DNA of 64,000 nucleotides from Neisseriaceae bacterium (GTDB taxonomy: Bacteria; Pseudomonadota; Gammaproteobacteria; Burkholderiales; UBA11063). The notes beneath the pieces were generated by a model. The model was not told where the DNA came from. It made no database searches and saw nothing but the letters and a program-made list of their open reading frames with translations. Positions 26,461-36,024 of the stretch are shown here, one piece after another; position 1 is the stretch's first letter; each line of letters opens with the position of its first letter. Made by a program: the position numbers and the translations under genes. The stretch lies in NCBI GenBank assembly GCA_003963245.1, contig RXJX01000009.1:25057-89056 (forward strand), read 5' to 3'.

Positions 26461-27552
26461 ATGTCATTAAAATGTGGAATCGTCGGACTACCAAACGTTG
26501 GTAAATCAACTCTTTTTAACGCCCTTACTAAAGCCGGAATCGCTGCGGAAAATTATCCATTTTGTACTATTGAGCCCAATGTCGGAATCGTCGAAGTTCC
26601 CGATGAGCGGATGGCGGAATTAGCCAAGATTGTTAACCCGCAACGGATGCAACATGCGATTGTTGAATTTGTCGATATCGCTGGATTAGTTGCTGGAGCA
26701 TCCAAGGGCGAAGGTCTAGGCAATCAGTTCTTAGCTAATATCCGCGAAACCGATGCGATTGTCAATGTAGTGCGCTGCTTTGATGATGAAAATGTGGTTC
26801 ACGTCGCGGGCAAAGTTGATCCGATTGATGATATCGAAGTAATTACTATGGAGCTTGCCCTAGCAGATATGACAACCGTTGAAAAGACCATTCAACGCGA
26901 AGGTAAAAAAGCCAAGTCTGGCGATAAAGATGCACAACAATTAATCGCAATTTTAGAGCGCTTATTACCACATCTCAATGAAGGTAAACCTGCACGTACT
27001 TTGGGCTTGGATAAAGATGATGTTGAATTAATCAAACCACTATGTTTATTAACAATTAAACCCGCAATGTTTGTTGCCAATGTTGCCGAAGATGGTTTTA
27101 GCAATAATCCATATCTTGACAAGCTGACTGAATATGCCAAAAGCCACGATGCGCCTATCGTAGCAATTTGTGCAGCAATTGAATCTGAGATTGCCGAATT
27201 AGAAGATGCTGATAAATTGGATTTTCTGCAAGAAATGGGCATGGAAGAGCCAGGTTTAAATCGCCTGATTCGCGCTGGCTATAATCTATTAGGCTTGCAA
27301 ACTTATTTTACTGCCGGAGTAAAAGAAGTTCGCGCGTGGACCGTTAATATTGGCGCTACTGCTCCGCAAGCAGCTGGCGTAATTCACACTGACTTTGAAA
27401 AGGGCTTTATCCGTGCCGAAGTTATCGCTTACAGCGATTTCATACAATACAAAGGTGAACAAGGCTCTAAAGAAGCCGGCAAAATGCGTCTGGAAGGCAA
27501 AGAATACATTGTTAAAGATGGTGATGTAATGCATTTCAGGTTTAATGTTTAG
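26461..27552 (+). CDS. ychF: Redox-regulated ATPase YchF (Obg-related)
   Basis: 363 residues, the family's exact length range. G1 is [18 protein letters not shown] at the N-terminus, the G3-like segment is [20 protein letters not shown], and NVAEDGF replaces the GTP-type NKxD, consistent with ATP preference. The C-terminal TGS domain contains [20 protein letters not shown] and [19 protein letters not shown]. It binds ribosomes and affects stress responses. Usually ychF lies beside pth; here it is followed by the 6S RNA gene. Confidence 0.96.
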   Translation: MSLKCGIVGLPNVGKSTLFNALTKAGIAAENYPFCTIEPNVGIVEVPDERMAELAKIVNPQRMQHAIVEFVDIAGLVAGASKGEGLGNQFLANIRETDAIVNVVRCFDDENVVHVAGKVDPIDDIEVITMELALADMTTVEKTIQREGKKAKSGDKDAQQLIAILERLLPHLNEGKPARTLGLDKDDVELIKPLCLLTIKPAMFVANVAEDGFSNNPYLDKLTEYAKSHDAPIVAICAAIESEIAELEDADKLDFLQEMGMEEPGLNRLIRAGYNLLGLQTYFTAGVKEVRAWTVNIGATAPQAAGVIHTDFEKGFIRAEVIAYSDFIQYKGEQGSKEAGKMRLEGKEYIVKDGDVMHFRFNV

Positions 27553-27612
27553 TATCTGATAATCGGATTCAAAGCCTCATTATTAAAAGCCATGCAAAAA
27601 AAGCATGGTTTT

Positions 27613-27643
27613 TTTACACAAATTCAAAACATAGTGCTAAAAT
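27613..27643 (+). promoter_or_regulatory. Candidate promoter of the 6S RNA gene
   Basis: TTTACA (27613-27618) and TAAAAT (27638-27643) lie 19 bases apart, with transcription expected near 27650, where the RNA's closing stem begins. Confidence 0.4.
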
Positions 27644-27650
27644 ACTCCTT

Positions 27651-27826
27651 GCCCTGCGATGTTCGTGTAGGTAGTGTAATATTCTCGAACCAATGATGAT
27701 CTTATATGGGTCGGCTTTCATACAGTGAGCGTGTATTGTTTCTCGAAATGATCCCATAAGCTGTAAGCAAACCCAAATTCTTAACTAAGGTTCATCAGAA
27801 TATTCTCTCATACGGCATAGGCGGGG
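27651..27826 (+). ncRNA. ssrS: 6S RNA (RNA polymerase sigma-70 regulator)
   Basis: About 176 nt, the length of 6S RNA. The closing stem CCCTGC/GCGGGG brackets the region. The 5' segment GCGATGTTCG is the same as in the E. coli RNA, the middle has GGTCGGCTTTCAT close to E. coli's GAGCCGATATTTCAT, and the 3' segment has CGGCAT. It lies between ychF and a membrane-protein gene, and a T run follows at 27827-27832. 6S RNA mimics an open promoter and inhibits sigma-70 RNA polymerase in stationary phase. Identified by eye, so the ends are approximate. Confidence 0.72.
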
Positions 27827-27879
27827 ATTTTTTACACCCCTACAAAATTAACCATATTTTTTACAATGTTTATTTATTC

Positions 27880-28863
27880 ATGCACCAGTTTGCGCACAAA
27901 CTTAATGATTATATCAACTGGCGAAAAACAGCAGAGCTATTAATCGCAAGCCTGCCCGGTGCAATTTTTGCCTATATATTTAATGATCAGTTTTGGTTTA
28001 GTGCAAGCTTGATTGCCGTGTGTGCAATTATTCCAATTGGTACTTCGCATCAAAATTTTTTCTTAGCATTGCTTCATGCCAGCTATATTTTTGCAATGAG
28101 TATCCTGCTCTACTATAATTCTGAACAATGGCTACTATACTTGTTTATTCTAACTATGATGGGGCTAATCTTTGCTGTGGTCGAAACTGACAATCCGCAT
28201 TTCAAAGATGTTTCGACTTGGACTTTTATTAGTGTGATTTATATTTCAATCCGACTGCACGGACGCTACAATTTTAATGTGGGACACGTAGGTGGACTTT
28301 ATTTACTAATTTTATTCAGTATTTTTGCCAGCATTATCCCATTTGCGCGTTATGACCGAATTTCAATCCATCCAATAGTTATTCACCACTCAAAGATATT
28401 ACATTACTTCAAATATTTTCCGCCAATAATTCTCAGTATTTTAGTCTGGAAAATATATAACCCACCCGAAGTTGAGTGGTTTATCTGGGCAAGCTTATCC
28501 GTATTAAACATAGATTATCAGGAAGCCAAAACCAAGATGGAACAACGCTTGTGGGGTGGCGGATTTGGAATTATACTAGGTTTGTTAATAATGCCGCTGC
28601 TGCCAAAACTGGCTATTCTTAACTACGTATTTTATGTATTAATTTTAGTTAGTTTTCGTCTATTTTACAAATATCTGCATTGCTATATTTTTCGCTGCTT
28701 TTTAATTGTGCTCTTTTCTGGGGTTGAATTTCAAAGTATGGGTAAAATCCGCATAATGAGTATTCTGATTGGCGGAATGCTGGGTTTAGCTTGCTCACGG
28801 TTAATTAGCAATGGTGATAATTACCTCAAGCGTCATTACTGTCGCCACTCAGCTACACATTGA
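27880..28863 (+). CDS. Multi-pass inner membrane protein (FUSC-like), function unknown
   Basis: 327 residues with about 9-10 membrane segments in two clusters (for example ELLIASLPGAIFAYIF, LYLFILTMMGLIFAVV, LYLLILFSIFASIIPF, then FPPIILSILVWKIY and ILNYVFYVLILVSFRLF). The repeat of a membrane cluster, with a segment RLWGGGFGIILGLLIMPLLP, recalls aromatic-acid exporter/FUSC-family transporters, but it lacks the large cytoplasmic domain. Substrate unknown. It starts 53 bases after the 6S RNA. Confidence 0.55.
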   Translation: MHQFAHKLNDYINWRKTAELLIASLPGAIFAYIFNDQFWFSASLIAVCAIIPIGTSHQNFFLALLHASYIFAMSILLYYNSEQWLLYLFILTMMGLIFAVVETDNPHFKDVSTWTFISVIYISIRLHGRYNFNVGHVGGLYLLILFSIFASIIPFARYDRISIHPIVIHHSKILHYFKYFPPIILSILVWKIYNPPEVEWFIWASLSVLNIDYQEAKTKMEQRLWGGGFGIILGLLIMPLLPKLAILNYVFYVLILVSFRLFYKYLHCYIFRCFLIVLFSGVEFQSMGKIRIMSILIGGMLGLACSRLISNGDNYLKRHYCRHSATH

Positions 28864-29033
28864 AAGCATTAGTTACAGAACACCCTTAAAAACTTAATTA
28901 TCAATAGCTTAAGGCAAAAAAGTAATGTTTCTCGTTCACAATTCAACCGCAAATATCCGTTTCGAATATAGTTCAAATTTTAATAAATGCTAAAATATTA
29001 ATATCTGTACGTAATATCAATAGGAACACATAA

Positions 29034-31327
29034 ATGTTAGCTTTTTTTCATAAAAAATTTAAATTACTCGGCCCAGTAGCTTTAGTAATATTGAGCAGTT
29101 TAATTACGGCCTGCGGTGGTGTAGCACTACTGTTATATCAAACAATAGTGATGTTAACAATGGGACATTATCCATCTCAGCATTTACCAATTCAAATTTA
29201 CTAGTTGGTGAATCAACTACTGCAACTATAAGTATTACAAATTCAACTTCAAGCGAATCAGCAATAGTTGCACTTAACAATAATAACCCCGCTGTAATCT
29301 CACTATCGTCAAATAGCTGTACTTTGTCAACTACAGCAAATTCATGCACAGTGGTAATCACCGCAATCGGAACTGGCTCCGCAACTTTTAGCGCTAGCTC
29401 AACTGGGATTCCATCCGCAACCTCCGGAACGCTGACAACCAGTTCAGTCACCCCTCTAGGAATCTTATTTGGTACAGAAAATGGGCTGGTATTCAATAAC
29501 TCAACTTTAATGACTGGCTTAGCTCCACTAGCTGGAGCGGACAATAGTCCAATAAATGGATTTGCGATTGACTCTAATGGAAATATGTACTCTGAAACTA
29601 AGGGTGCATCGTATAATATAAAATCACCTTTTGGTTATGGCGCTGGAAAAGTATTTAAATATGATAGTTCCGTAGGGTATTGGATCTTGCTATCTGGTAG
29701 CGGTGTAGGTGGAACACTCGATAGTTCACTCCTGAATGGCGGTTATGGCTCATCAGTCAATGTTCTGGTAATAGATAATAATAACCTTTATGCCGGAACT
29801 AATGCTGGAAATGTTTTCAAATATGCCAATAATGTGTGGAACCAAATGGGTACTAATTTAGGTCAACCAGTTACAACATTAGCTCTTGACGAAAGCAATA
29901 ATCTTTACCTCGGTACCAATAATGAAGCTGACGTTAGAAATGTATATAAATATGTTAAAGGTTCTTGGATTTCACTTGGTTCTCCAGATAGCACAGGTAT
30001 CCAATCAATCGTAGCAAATAGCAGTGAAAGTATTTATGCGGCAACCGCAGGTAATGGTGGAAACGGACAATTATATCACTATATCCAAGATACTACTTGG
30101 ACTAGAATTAGTAACTTTAGTGATGGCGCAGTAAACGTAGTCGTGGAAAGTGGTAATAATCTTTACTCTGGAACGGCTGCAGGTACGGTACACAAATACC
30201 GTGGTACTGGTGCATTATGGAGCAACTTAGGTACACCAGACAGCGGTGCATCACCCGTAATGACAATGACTCTTAATGGATCAGACTTATATGCTGGAAC
30301 GTACGGAGGCGGTACAAGTGGCCAAGTCTATCACTACAACGGCACAACATGGGATCAAATGAGTAATTTAAATAATGGTGTTATCTCAGTAATTGCTATA
30401 AAAAATGCTAGCATTTATACAAGTACTGCCAATGATAGCACTGGGATGGTTTATGCTTATGCTGCAAACGCGTCATGGTCTCCAATCGGTACTGGTACAC
30501 TAGATGGCACACAAGTTTATTCTACAACTATTAGCAGCGATGGCACCATTTACATTGGAACGCAAAATAATGTCTTCAAATATTTGACTAGTAATGAGTT
30601 ATGGGTACCATTAGGAAGTCTCTATTTACTAGATAGCAGTGGGGTTGCAACATTAACCATATATGCACTTGGTGGAAACATATATACAACCACCAACGGA
30701 GGTAGTTGGCAACAATTAGCAAGCAATTCTAATTATATTACCTCAGATCTCTTGGTCGATAAAAATGGACAATTATATGCCAGCATGAATTATAATGATC
30801 CAAACGATCAGATCGTCAAAGATGGTCGCGTTGAGAGCTATAATAGTACGACCGGAGTTTGGACAACTCTTGCAGGGACATCTCCACACAGATCAATAGA
30901 TGGAACACAAATACAATCAATAACGATGGATGAATCTGGAAACATTTATGCGGCTACTACAGGTAGCGGCAATGGCGGATTTGTTTGGGAATACCCTACA
31001 AACGGAAGTGCATGGGTCATGCTCGGAACAGGAACTTTAGATGGTACATCAGTAAATTCTGTGATAACAGATAGCAGCTTGAGTGTCTATGCCGCAACTT
31101 CTGCTGGTAATGTATTCAAATATAATGGTTACTATTAGATGCAAATTAATACTAATCCTCTAGATACTATGGGAGTTAGTAGTCTTAACTTTGACCATCA
31201 AGGTAATCTTTATGCTGCTACTTATGGTGGAATGGTTTGGGAATACATAAATAATACCGCATTATGGGTAAATACTAAATATGGAATTGGTGTTTCGATT
31301 AATATTACTGGTAGCACAAGATTTTAA
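29034..31327 (+). pseudogene. Beta-propeller lipoprotein, broken by a frameshift and an in-frame stop
   Basis: The ATG at 29034 gives a lipoprotein signal ALVILSSLITACGG, then the frame ends early. The adjacent +2 frame continues with STTVISNNSDVNN and stays open to 31138. A lost base in the GGT run at 29113-29121 (GGTGGTG where GGTGGTGGT is expected) would join the two. The long part has an Ig-like stretch, then about eight blades, each with NLYAGT-like and W-x-x-(L/M)-G motifs. At 31136 a TAG stands where other blades have Trp (YNGYY-stop-MQIN), after which the same frame continues to 31327. Intact length would be about 764 residues. Probably a surface protein no longer made, unless these are sequencing errors. 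Confidence 0.7.
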
Positions 31328-31344
31328 TATTCTGCTGCTGTAAA

Positions 31345-31379
31345 AAAACAGGCTGTTACTTATTATAACAGCCTGTTTC
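31345..31379 (+). terminator. Terminator after the beta-propeller gene
   Basis: AACAGGCTGTTA (loop CTTAT) TAACAGCCTGTT with A and T runs on both sides. Confidence 0.85.
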
Positions 31380-31566
31380 TCATCTATGTATAAATCTAGC
31401 AACAAATTAATTGAATCTTTCTTGTATGAAGTTTAATTTTAAGAATAAATTTCATTTCATAACAGAAAGATGACCGTGATTATTTTAAAGTATAAGAAAT
31501 GAATAAACATGACCAGTCAAAAAATGGTAAACTAAAACCTATTAATACAAGAGGTGAAATAAGAAT

Positions 31567-32022
31567 ATGGCTAGCCTAGTTGAGAAAATCTTTCCCCAAA
31601 ATGCGAACAATGATTATAAAGGACATAAAATTGCAGCATACGTATTCTTGTTATTGGCAACAGTAGGAATCGTCCGTAGCTGTATTCACTTTTTGGCTCC
31701 TGATGGGGGCGCTGGAACCATTGCTGGTATGGATTTATCCGTAGCGGGAGCGGCAGGAATAATCTTCGGCTTTTCGCTATGGGGTAGCTCGCAGCTTCTC
31801 TACGCAATCATTCAACTAATTGTCTTTTTCCGTTACAAAACACTAATACCATTTATGTACATTTTAATGCTGTGCGAGACTGCAATGCGAATGTTTATCG
31901 GACACATCAAACCAGTTCATTTTGCTCATACTCCACCTGGTGAGGTTTTAAACCACATCATGATTCCGCTCACAATTATCATGCTTATATTATCCTTATG
32001 GCACAAGGATCAGCAGAAATAA
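31567..32022 (+). CDS. Four-helix membrane protein of unknown function
   Basis: 151 residues with about four membrane segments (IAAYVFLLLATVGIVRSCIHF, DLSVAGAAGIIFGFSLWG, LLYAIIQLIVFF, MIPLTIIMLILSLW). I do not recognise the family. GAGGTG lies 11 bases before the ATG. Monocistronic. Confidence 0.6.
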   Translation: MASLVEKIFPQNANNDYKGHKIAAYVFLLLATVGIVRSCIHFLAPDGGAGTIAGMDLSVAGAAGIIFGFSLWGSSQLLYAIIQLIVFFRYKTLIPFMYILMLCETAMRMFIGHIKPVHFAHTPPGEVLNHIMIPLTIIMLILSLWHKDQQK

Positions 32023-32130
32023 AAGCATACAAAATAGCATGAGCAAGTGGACTCAAAAAATTTAACAGAATTTAAGGATAAAGCAGCATAAATTATTAAG
32101 TCATAGAACAAATACCTTAGGTGTATAAGC

Positions 32131-32535
32131 CTAATTAAAATAGAGTGTTACTATCACTTGCTTCAAATTATATTTGACTTGATCAGTATCTTTGAGCTCA
32201 ACTGATTTCATAATAATTTTCTGACCAGTATTAGCCTGCAAATAATCGCGAATATTATTAGCCAGCGTTTGCATCTTAGTTGGATAGCTAATCGCCGCAC
32301 GTTTAACTCGTCCTTCATTAATTCCATCAACAATTTGATTGAGCTGATCCTTATCAAACCCAGTAAAAAACACCGGAGCCCAGCCGCCAACCATTGGTGA
32401 GCTGGCATCCTGTTTTACTGGAGCAGAAGACACCTTCTGTACACTATTTGTATTATTGATAACCCCACCACCATCATTATTACTACAAGCAAGCAAGCTT
32501 GTTGCTGCGATCAACAAAGAAAATTTTTTAACCAT
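32131..32535 (-). CDS. Small lipoprotein, function unknown
   Basis: 134 residues from the ATG at 32535, with TTAGG 9 bases upstream; a GTG three codons earlier is possible. The signal FSLLIAATSLLAC is a lipobox followed by SNNDGGG. The mature part is about 115 residues with DQLNQIVDGINEGRVKRAA and ends in a strand-like VKYNLKQVIVTLYFN. The family is not recognised. The next gene on the same strand is also an exported small protein. Confidence 0.6.
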   Translation of the reverse strand: MVKKFSLLIAATSLLACSNNDGGGVINNTNSVQKVSSAPVKQDASSPMVGGWAPVFFTGFDKDQLNQIVDGINEGRVKRAAISYPTKMQTLANNIRDYLQANTGQKIIMKSVELKDTDQVKYNLKQVIVTLYFN

Positions 32536-32584
32536 CGCTAACACCTAATCAACTATCTATGTGAAAAACATTCTTGAAATTAAA

Positions 32585-32899
32585 TTAATTCATACTGTCA
32601 TCAAATTTCACTTGTCCATTGCTTGCCACCAAACCAATTTTGGTTTCACGACGAATAACCCGACACTGATTTTTCGGATTAATGCAAATTCTAACGAAAT
32701 CTTGATTCACATCATTTACGCTTAGATTGAACATGCTTCTAAGCAGTGGAGATGTCCGTAAGTCCTCTGCTGTAAATGAACCATGTTGTTCCATATCTGA
32801 ACTAAACATAATCGGTTGCGACAAAATATTTTCCGCAGCACTGATCCTAAAACTAACACAACTAAGTAACAAAATACTTACTATAACTCTTTTTAACAT
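32585..32899 (-). CDS. Small exported protein, function unknown
   Basis: 104 residues from the ATG at 32899, which has GAAGGA 8 bases upstream; an upstream in-frame start at 32938 adds 13 residues before the signal. Signal peptide VIVSILLLSCVSFRISA. Two cysteines (CINPKNQC) may form a disulfide. It lies 49 bases upstream of the small lipoprotein gene and may form a two-gene unit with it. Not recognised. Confidence 0.55.
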   Translation of the reverse strand: MLKRVIVSILLLSCVSFRISAAENILSQPIMFSSDMEQHGSFTAEDLRTSPLLRSMFNLSVNDVNQDFVRICINPKNQCRVIRRETKIGLVASNGQVKFDDSMN

Positions 32900-33210
32900 A
32901 CCAAATCCTTCACCTACTTTATATGTTGTAAAAAACAACTAGCTTATTCTTATTTTTATTATATTTCATACTCAACATAGACACTTTACACTAGAAGACA
33001 CCCTCTAGATTAACCGAAACAAGCTGTTATAACAGCAATAGACATAACTATACTTTATGCTATATAATTTTAACATATCCTCTCAAGTTACAATCCTGTA
33101 GTATCAAGATAATTTTCCAATTTAAATATTTGTATAATAAAAATGACTGCCATTTAGGCAGCCATTCTACATTTTTTGTTAGGGTTACACTTACACTACT
33201 CTAACGACAC
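32900..33210. promoter_or_regulatory. 311 bp intergenic region with a palindrome and a terminator
   Basis: GCTGTTATAACAGC (33023-33036) is a perfect 14 bp palindrome about 125 bp upstream of the small exported protein gene and may be an operator. On the minus strand, GGCTGCC-TAAAT-GGCAGTC followed by ATTTTTATT (33138-33163) is a probable terminator for the deaminase operon. Confidence 0.45.
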
Positions 33211-34503
33211 TTACGCAGCTATTATTCGCCGCGCAATTTCTTTCACTTTAGCTATTACCAATTCTTCATCCATAGAGACCAACTCTTTATTAGAGAGTAA
33301 AATCTTACCATCAATAATTACAGTATCAACATCAGAAGATTGTGCAGAATAAACCGAGGCTGACAGTGGTTCCGTGATCGGATTAATATGTGCGCCTTTG
33401 GTGCCGAGCATAATCAAGTCAGCTTTTTTACCAGCTTGAAGAGCTCCAGTTGTATTTAGACCTAACGCCTTGGCTCCGTTGGCAGTTGCCATCATAATGG
33501 CTTGAGAAGAAGTGAGTGCTAATGGATCTTCTGCAACCCCATTATGGAGCAATGCTGCGAGATTCATTTCTTTAAATAAACTGAGATTATTATTACTGGC
33601 CGCCCCATCAGTACCCAACGCAACATTAATCCCACGTTGTAACATTTTAGGAACATTAGCGATACCGCTACCTAACTTGAGATTGCTGCTTGGATTATGT
33701 ATTGCATTTACTTTATGGCGAGCTAATATTTCATAATCTTGTTCATCCAAATGAACACAATGCGCGGCAATTACGGGCACATCAAAAATCCCACATTTTT
33801 CGCATAATTCAGCGCCACTCATTCCATACTTCTCATAAGTCTCGCGTTGCTCTTGCTTGGTTTCCAATAAATGAATATGAATCCCAGTATTTAATTGCTT
33901 GGCAACTCTTGCTGCTTCCTGCAATAACTCTGGATTATAAAGATAGGTTGAATGAACTTCCAAATATACTTTTAGACGCTCATCAGCAGTATTATGCCAT
34001 TTGTTATAATAATCAGCACAACCTGCCAGATCAACCGACATATCTTTAAACATTAGCGGGCTTTTGGATAGTACCGCACGCATTCCGCTTTCCTGAAAGG
34101 CTTGTGCAGCATAATCCATATGCCAATACATATCAGCGATACTGGTAGTACCGGATTTAAGCATTTCAATAATTGCGAGCTTAGCTCCCCAGTAAACATC
34201 TTCGGGAGTTAATTTCATTTCTGCCGGAATAATATGATTAAACAGCCAATCTTCTAGCTTTTTATCTCCAGCATAATTACGTAATATTGTAGTTCCACTA
34301 TGGGTATGTGCATTTACCAACCCTGGCATTACCAACATATCACGCGCATCAATAAGCGTATCCGCTTGAAATTCTGGAGATAGCTCCGAACTTGGGCAAA
34401 CAAAGGAGATCAAATCACCTTCAATACCGATACAATGGTCAGTCAAAACCATTGCATCAGTCACACCCGTGATGATCGTCGCATTTTTAATTAAAATACT
34501 CAT
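33211..34503 (-). CDS. 5'-methylthioadenosine / S-adenosylhomocysteine deaminase
   Basis: Zinc amidohydrolase that deaminates SAH (and MTA) to the inosyl product. 430 residues. Metal ligands are in VNAHTHSGT, IHIHLLE, AAHCVHLDE and LGTDGAASNNN. The start at 34503 overlaps the adenosylhomocysteinase stop (ATGA at 34500-34503), which fixes it; three upstream codons are also in frame. Pairing with an AhcY homologue suggests SAH is removed through S-inosylhomocysteine, as shown in Methanocaldococcus. Confidence 0.85.
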   Translation of the reverse strand: MSILIKNATIITGVTDAMVLTDHCIGIEGDLISFVCPSSELSPEFQADTLIDARDMLVMPGLVNAHTHSGTTILRNYAGDKKLEDWLFNHIIPAEMKLTPEDVYWGAKLAIIEMLKSGTTSIADMYWHMDYAAQAFQESGMRAVLSKSPLMFKDMSVDLAGCADYYNKWHNTADERLKVYLEVHSTYLYNPELLQEAARVAKQLNTGIHIHLLETKQEQRETYEKYGMSGAELCEKCGIFDVPVIAAHCVHLDEQDYEILARHKVNAIHNPSSNLKLGSGIANVPKMLQRGINVALGTDGAASNNNLSLFKEMNLAALLHNGVAEDPLALTSSQAIMMATANGAKALGLNTTGALQAGKKADLIMLGTKGAHINPITEPLSASVYSAQSSDVDTVIIDGKILLSNKELVSMDEELVIAKVKEIARRIIAA

Positions 34504-35747
34504 GCATTCCAACTTGATAAATATTTTTCCTGAGCAGGCGTTAATTTATCAATCGCAATACCCCAAGCATCTAATTTCATCATCGCCACTCGTTTGTCAA
34601 TTTCTGCAGGAATGTCAATCACCTGATTCTTAAGCTCTTTACCATGTTTGGCTACATATTCTGCACTTAAAGCCTGAATTGCAAAACTCATATCCATGAT
34701 TTCCGCAGGATGTCCATCACCAGAGGCTAAATTAACTAATTTACCTTCAGCTAACAAGAATACCCAATGTCCTTGCGGCATTTTATAGCCTTTGATATTT
34801 TGTCTAAAGTCTTTGCTCTCCGTTGCAACTGCTGCCAAATCGGTAACTGACACTTCACAATTAAAATGCCCCGCATTAGATAATAGTGCACCATCTTTCA
34901 TTACCGCAAAATGTTCTTTGGTAATTACATCACTGCAACCTGTCACCGTTACAAAAATATCTCCACGCTTAGCAGCTTCGCTCATTGGCATAACTTTATA
35001 ACCATCCATCACCGCTTCTGCTGCTTTAACCGGATCAATTTCACATACGATAATATTTGCACCTAAGCCTTTGGCACGCATCGCAATACCTTTACCACAC
35101 CAGCCATAACCCACAACCACGACATCCTTACCCGCGACAATTAAATTGGTAGTACGATTAATTCCATCCCAAACCGATTGACCCGTACCATAGCGATTGT
35201 CAAATAAGTATTTACAATACGCATTATTTACCGCCATCATCGGGAATTTTAATAGACCTTCGGCTTCCATCGCTTTAAGGCGAATTATCCCAGTAGTGGT
35301 TTCTTCACAACCACCAATTACATTTACCATTAAATCCTGACGCTTAGTATGCAGCATATTAATTAAGTCACCACCATCATCAATAATCAAATCCGGAGCA
35401 AACTCCAAAGACATTTCAATATGGCGATTATATTCTTCAGGAGTCGCATTATACCAAGCAAAAACACTAAGCCCTGAAGCAACTAAGCCAGCGGCAACAT
35501 CGTCTTGTGTCGAAAGTGAATTACTACCAGTTACGCAAACTTCAGCACCGCCAGCCGCTAATAATAATGCCAAACGTGCAGTTTTAGCTTCTAAATGCAC
35601 CGACACAGTAATTTTTTTACCAGCAAAAGGTTTAGTCTTAACAAATTCATCTTCTAGACGTTGTAATAAGGGCATATTTTTTTTAACCCATTCAATTTTC
35701 ATTATGCCACTAGCACTCAACCCGATATCTCTAATTTGATGTTTCAT
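34500..35747 (-). CDS. ahcY: Adenosylhomocysteinase-like enzyme (short type)
   Basis: NAD-dependent hydrolase of S-adenosylhomocysteine (or S-inosylhomocysteine). 415 residues. The NAD loop is VVGYGWCGKGIAMRAKGLGA near residue 217. SNAGHFNCEV and WDGINRTTNLIVAGKD are conserved. The chain ends LTPAQEKYLSSWNA and lacks the KPDHYRY tail of the classic enzyme that completes the partner's NAD site, so it belongs with the archaeal/Thermotoga-like short group. I chose the second of two tandem ATGs because of its spacing to AAGG. It is the first gene of the pair. Confidence 0.88.
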   Translation of the reverse strand: MKHQIRDIGLSASGIMKIEWVKKNMPLLQRLEDEFVKTKPFAGKKITVSVHLEAKTARLALLLAAGGAEVCVTGSNSLSTQDDVAAGLVASGLSVFAWYNATPEEYNRHIEMSLEFAPDLIIDDGGDLINMLHTKRQDLMVNVIGGCEETTTGIIRLKAMEAEGLLKFPMMAVNNAYCKYLFDNRYGTGQSVWDGINRTTNLIVAGKDVVVVGYGWCGKGIAMRAKGLGANIIVCEIDPVKAAEAVMDGYKVMPMSEAAKRGDIFVTVTGCSDVITKEHFAVMKDGALLSNAGHFNCEVSVTDLAAVATESKDFRQNIKGYKMPQGHWVFLLAEGKLVNLASGDGHPAEIMDMSFAIQALSAEYVAKHGKELKNQVIDIPAEIDKRVAMMKLDAWGIAIDKLTPAQEKYLSSWNA

Positions 35748-36024
35748 CATAAACCTTTTTTAATAATTATCTTAATATATATAAAGAAAAATTTAACTGA
35801 GCGGATTTTATCATATAATTATGCTGCAAAGAATCTGAAAATCAACAATCTTTTTTTAGTCGAAAAATCTTTAATTCCTGCCATCTCAGTTAAATAAAAC
35901 TTTGCAAATCACACAGTTAAAAAATGCTGCGGCGCAACCAAAAAAACCACTTACAATGTTGTATAATTTATCCTTAAATAAAAATTTGACAACAATAATA
36001 TAATATTTTTATGGGGAATTAATC

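Noticed and set aside
29104..29544. 146-codon open frame on the minus strand
   Set aside because: Antisense to the Ser/Thr-rich start of the beta-propeller gene; the valine-rich translation is typical of such shadows.
33023..33036. Palindrome GCTGTTATAACAGC as a firm operator
   Set aside because: Perfect but short, with no linked regulator gene; kept only as a note in the intergenic entry.
35751..36024. SAH riboswitch before the ahcY gene
   Set aside because: The leader of about 100 AT-rich bases has no SAH-type stem or conserved core.
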